Assembly: GCF_030646165.1 (NCBI RefSeq) | Contig: NZ_JAUTDO010000004.1 | Coordinates: 62,001 to 126,000, forward strand | Source of the DNA: Conexibacter sp. CPCC 206217 | Lineage (GTDB): Bacteria > Actinomycetota > Thermoleophilia > Solirubrobacterales > Solirubrobacteraceae | Direction: 5' to 3' | DNA length: 64,000 nt | Shown here: one piece after another, positions 61,373-64,000 of the stretch | Position numbering within the stretch: the stretch's first letter is position 1 | Layout of the letters: each line of letters opens with the position of its first letter | The notes under the pieces: generated by a model | What the model saw: only the letters and a program-made list of their open reading frames with translations | Database searches by the model: none | What the model was told of the DNA's origin: nothing | Made by a program: the position numbers and the translations under genes

Positions 61373-61401
61373 ACGCTAATGATAACTGACTCGACTGTCA
61401 A
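61373..61401 (-). promoter_or_regulatory. Promoter of module 2
   Basis: Minus strand: TTGACA (61401-61396), 17-base spacer, TAGCGT (61378-61373), about 57 bases before the start codon. The hexamers match those of the tetR and module 1 promoters, but here there is a leader with a ribosome binding site. Confidence 0.6.
61387..61400. promoter_or_regulatory. Candidate TetR operator 4 (module 2)
   Basis: TGACTCGACTGTCA overlaps the -35 element of the module 2 promoter. This copy has perfect half-sites TGAC and GTCA. Confidence 0.5.
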
Positions 61402-61442
61402 GTATGGGATGTGGAAGGGCTGCAAAGAGCCTCGTTAACAGG

Positions 61443-61468
61443 CGACGGGCCGGTCTCCCGGCCCGTCG
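61443..61468 (-). terminator. Terminator after the glycine-rich protein gene
   Basis: CGACGGGCCGG-tctc-CCGGCCCGTCG is a perfect 11-bp stem with a 4-base loop, starting 42 bases past the stop of the gene at 61510. It insulates the module 2 promoter from read-through. Confidence 0.75.
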
Positions 61469-61509
61469 TCCCATCTCTGTGCGCGACCCGTTTCAGGCCG
61501 CGACCTGCA

Positions 61510-63219
61510 TCAGGCCGTGCCCTTCAGCGCGGCCCACGTGAGGCGGGCGTTGCCGCCGTAGCCGCCGTTCGGCGGGCAGACGAAGCGGACCGCGATCGAG
61601 GAGCCGGGTCTGCGCAGCTTGTCGAGCCCGCGCTTGCCGAGTCTGATCGTGTAGCGCGAGCTGTTGCCCGAGCGGACCGTGCGCGCACCAGCGCGAGCGA
61701 TCACCTGGCCGCTGGTCGCGGTCATCGTCGGCACGACGCAGTCGGTCGGGCCGTAGCAGGCGATCTGCACGCTGACGCCGCCGGTGCGCGAGACGAACGC
61801 GCTGGTCGAGAGGATCACCAGGCGCGCCGGCCCGCCGACCGCCGCCGTCTGCGCCGTCACCGCCTGGCCGTCGACCGTCGCGGTGACCGCGCACTGGATC
61901 GACTGGCCGGCGTCGGTTCTGCTGAGCGTGTAGCTCGACGTCGTCTGGCCGGCGACCGCTCTGCCGTTGCGCAGCCACGCGTACGCGAAGGTCGGCGTGC
62001 CCGACCAGGTGCCGAGGTTGCACGTCAGTCTGCTGCCGATCGCGGAGCTGCCCGTGACCGTCGGGACGGCCGCGTTCGACGGGCCGGTCGTGACCGGGAT
62101 CGTCAGCGCCGGCGTTCTCGACACGGTCGTTCCGGCGGCGTTGGTCGCCGTCACCTGGCAGGCGAGCTGCTGGCCGGCGTCGGCGGTCGCGAGCGTGTAC
62201 GTCGCGCTCGTCGCGCCGGCGATCGGCAGGCCGTTGCGCAGCCACGCGACGGTCAGTGCCGGGGAACCGGTCCAGGTGCCCAGCTCGCAGGTCAGCGCTC
62301 TGCCGACCTGCGCGACGCCGGAGAGCGTCGGCTGCGTGCGGATCTCGGGGGAGGCGAGCGGCTCGTAGCTGACCACCGCGATGCCGTTGTTGCGCTGCGT
62401 CGCGAGCGCGGTCGCGACATTGCTCGCGCTCGCCGTGACGAAGTTCTGGCCGCCGGCACCACCGCCGCCGCCCGCGCCCTCTGTCGTCGCGTCGGTCGAG
62501 CCGCCCGCGCCGCCGCCACCGCCGCCGACGAAGCCGCCTCCGCCGCCGCCGCCGTTGCCGCCGGCGCTCGCGACAGCCTGAGCGCCGCCCGCGCCACCCG
62601 CGCTCGTCGTCGTGGTGAGGCCAGCGACGCCGGGGACCGTGCCTCTGCCGGCCGCACCGCCGACGCCACTCTGCAGACCGCCGCCGCCGGGCGTGGAGAC
62701 GCCCGACAGCAGACCGGCCAGACCGGGGTTCTCGGCCGCACCGCCGTCGCCGCCGGTCCCGGGCGTGATGCCGTCGCCGGTGCCGCCGCCCCCGCCGCCG
62801 CCGGCGGCGACGAGCAGGCTCGCGCCGCTGCTGCTGAGAATCGTGGTCGCGCCGCCGCCGGAGCCGGCGTCCGGCGCGAGGCCGTTGTCGCCGGCGAGGC
62901 CGCCGCCGTTGTAGCCGGCGATGCCGGCCGACGTGCCCTGGCCGCCGACCTCGATCGTGAGTCTCTCGGTCGGGGTGACCGGGATCGTCGCGTGGACCTC
63001 CGCGCCGACACCGCCCTGGCCGCCGGCCTCGGCGCCGCCGCCAGCGGCGCCCTGCAGGGTGAAGGTCGCCTCGGTGACCCCGGCAGGCACGGTCCAGTAC
63101 TGCGTGCTGCCCGAGTACGCGAATGGAACCTGGACGGGTGCGGCGACGGCGGGCGCTGCGAACGCCGCGCTACCGGCGACGAGCGCCGCGAGTGCGGCTG
63201 CGGAATGACGGATACGCAT
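61510..63219 (-). CDS. Exported glycine-rich protein with two Ig-like repeats
   Basis: A 569-residue exported protein with a signal peptide (cleavage near AVAAP). Residues about 30-260 form a glycine-rich domain with runs of up to eight Gly (GGGGGGG, GAGGGGGAGG), beginning with VPFAYSGSTQYWTVPAGVTEATF. Two similar Ig-like domains follow (about 280-360 and 370-455), each with QVGRALTCELGTW/IGSRLTCNLGTW and AWLRNG, then YTL and DAGQ. The last 100 residues are Arg/Lys-rich beta structure (SRYTIRLGKRGLDKLRRPG). It is probably a cell-surface or matrix protein. ATG 63219 has GGGGAG upstream. Confidence 0.8.
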   Translation of the reverse strand: MRIRHSAAALAALVAGSAAFAAPAVAAPVQVPFAYSGSTQYWTVPAGVTEATFTLQGAAGGGAEAGGQGGVGAEVHATIPVTPTERLTIEVGGQGTSAGIAGYNGGGLAGDNGLAPDAGSGGGATTILSSSGASLLVAAGGGGGGGTGDGITPGTGGDGGAAENPGLAGLLSGVSTPGGGGLQSGVGGAAGRGTVPGVAGLTTTTSAGGAGGAQAVASAGGNGGGGGGGFVGGGGGGAGGSTDATTEGAGGGGGAGGQNFVTASASNVATALATQRNNGIAVVSYEPLASPEIRTQPTLSGVAQVGRALTCELGTWTGSPALTVAWLRNGLPIAGATSATYTLATADAGQQLACQVTATNAAGTTVSRTPALTIPVTTGPSNAAVPTVTGSSAIGSRLTCNLGTWSGTPTFAYAWLRNGRAVAGQTTSSYTLSRTDAGQSIQCAVTATVDGQAVTAQTAAVGGPARLVILSTSAFVSRTGGVSVQIACYGPTDCVVPTMTATSGQVIARAGARTVRSGNSSRYTIRLGKRGLDKLRRPGSSIAVRFVCPPNGGYGGNARLTWAALKGTA

Positions 63220-63373
63220 GGAACTCCCCATGGACTTGGCAGTAGTGGTCACCGTTCGCCTTCGACGGACGGACGCGACTCCCTACCGATGGATGTGCCC
63301 ATGCAAACCCGGGCGACGGGCAGAAGACTCGCTTGTTGCGCCAACCTTCGGCCCGGGAGCGAGCGTGCGGGTT

Positions 63374-64000
63374 TCAGGACGCGAGTTCGTCGACCCCGAA
63401 CGAGAGCGTCCGGATCACCGGCTCGCCCGCCTGGTCGGAGGCGTCGAGGTCGACCTCGGCGACGATCGCGAAGTCGCGGTTGTCGTCGGGGTCGTCGACG
63501 ATCTGGCGGACGCTCCAGCGGCGGGCGCCGTCGCCGGCGGGCGCGCTGCGGTCGATCAGCAGCAGCTCCGGTGAGCGCGCGAGCTGGCCGGAGCCCATCG
63601 ACTCGTACTCGTCCCAGTAGGCGCCGAGCGCGTCCTCCCAGGCGGGGGCGCGCATCGCGATTCTGCCGGGCGGATCCGTCAGCGCGGCCGCGGCGGCGTC
63701 GAGCTGGGCCAGCTCGTCGACGCGGTCCTGCGCGGCGAGCTTGACCTTCTGGAACATCGCGTTGCGGACCATCGTCGTGAACGTGCGCACGTTGGCGGTG
63801 ATCGGTCGGGCCGGCGGCGGCGGCGCGCCGGCGGCGAGCGCCTCCGACGCGCGCGTGACCGACTCCGGATCGGTCAGCGCCTCCCACTCGTCCAGCAGGC
63901 TCGAGTCGGTCTGGCGGATCGTCTCGCCGAGCCATTCGATGATGTCCGACAGCTCGTCGGTGCGGACCTGCTCGGGCACCGTCTGGCGCAGCGCGCGATA
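63374..64000 (-). CDS. DEAD/DEAH-box helicase C-terminal region with DUF3516 (5' end beyond window)
   Basis: The last 208 or so residues of a protein that runs off the right edge. The visible part, with VRTDELSDIIEWLGETIRQTDSSLLDEWE, NVRTFTTMVRNAMFQKV and RWSVRQIVDDPDDNRDFAIVAEVDLDAS, matches from memory the DUF3516 domain found at the end of actinobacterial RNA helicases. The helicase core itself is not in the window. The reading frame is open to the edge without a convincing start, which supports a partial gene. It lies 154 bases from the glycine-rich gene and is not obviously linked to it. Confidence 0.7.
   Translation of the reverse strand, partial: YRALRQTVPEQVRTDELSDIIEWLGETIRQTDSSLLDEWEALTDPESVTRASEALAAGAPPPPARPITANVRTFTTMVRNAMFQKVKLAAQDRVDELAQLDAAAAALTDPPGRIAMRAPAWEDALGAYWDEYESMGSGQLARSPELLLIDRSAPAGDGARRWSVRQIVDDPDDNRDFAIVAEVDLDASDQAGEPVIRTLSFGVDELAS

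Noticed and set aside
62451..62895. Repeated GCC/CCG runs looking like a tandem repeat or CRISPR-like array.
   Set aside because: These are codon repeats of the glycine-rich domain; there are no regular spacers or repeat units.

Overview
The window is about 64 kb of very GC-rich bacterial DNA (GC almost everywhere at third codon positions), densely packed with genes that overlap by 4 or 8 bases as ATGA/GTGA junctions. GC content, gene families (a DUF3516 helicase, MarR/IclR/TetR/GntR regulators, a Baeyer-Villiger monooxygenase of the 4-hydroxyacetophenone type, two secreted polysaccharide-degrading enzymes) and leaderless-looking promoters suggest a soil actinobacterium, best guess Thermoleophilia/Solirubrobacterales (Conexibacter-like). 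The taxon is an inference. I saw no rRNA, tRNA, CRISPR array, insertion sequence or phage gene.

Layout. (1) 1-4556: a carbohydrate-type ABC uptake operon (binding protein, cupin, ATPase cut by the left edge) diverging from an IclR regulator, then an SDR dehydrogenase behind a perfect palindrome. (2) 4588-7572: pntAB transhydrogenase. (3) 8062-16489: a nine-gene minus-strand unit made of an exported protein, pstSCAB, and four poorly known genes (lipoprotein, zinc-ribbon membrane protein, small helical protein, and a secreted phosphoesterase-fold protein whose metal-binding motifs are replaced). (4) 16679-19779: a hypothetical gene, an MFS exporter-MarR pair with a large dyad operator, and a small hypothetical gene. 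(5) 19920-26392: two large secreted glycoside hydrolases (GH106-like and GH43-like), both carrying an inserted concanavalin/LamG-like domain. (6) 26476-30965: a GntR regulator divergent from glcDEF (glycolate oxidase).

(7) 30968-61315 is the most interesting region: about 30 kb holding two paralogous catabolic modules on the minus strand. Each pairs an acetone/acetophenone-carboxylase-like enzyme (HyuA-type subunit plus a HyuB-type subunit fused to a gamma-like zinc domain) with an AMP-forming acyl-CoA ligase, a short TPP-dependent E1 alpha/beta dehydrogenase, a lipoyl protein (full E2 in one module, a bare 79-residue lipoyl domain in the other) and its own ABC importer (ribose-type in one, branched-chain-amino-acid-type in the other). 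Between them lie a Baeyer-Villiger monooxygenase, an enoyl-CoA hydratase-like protein and a TetR regulator. A 14-bp motif TGAY-N6-GTCA sits in front of all four transcription units, so the TetR protein is the likely common repressor. The reading I favour is uptake and breakdown of ketone-type, possibly aryl ketone, compounds: carboxylation, CoA activation, oxidative cleavage, with the monooxygenase as an oxygen-dependent alternative. The substrate is unknown.

(8) 61510-64000: a glycine-rich exported protein with two Ig-like repeats, and the C-terminal part of a DUF3516 helicase running off the right edge.
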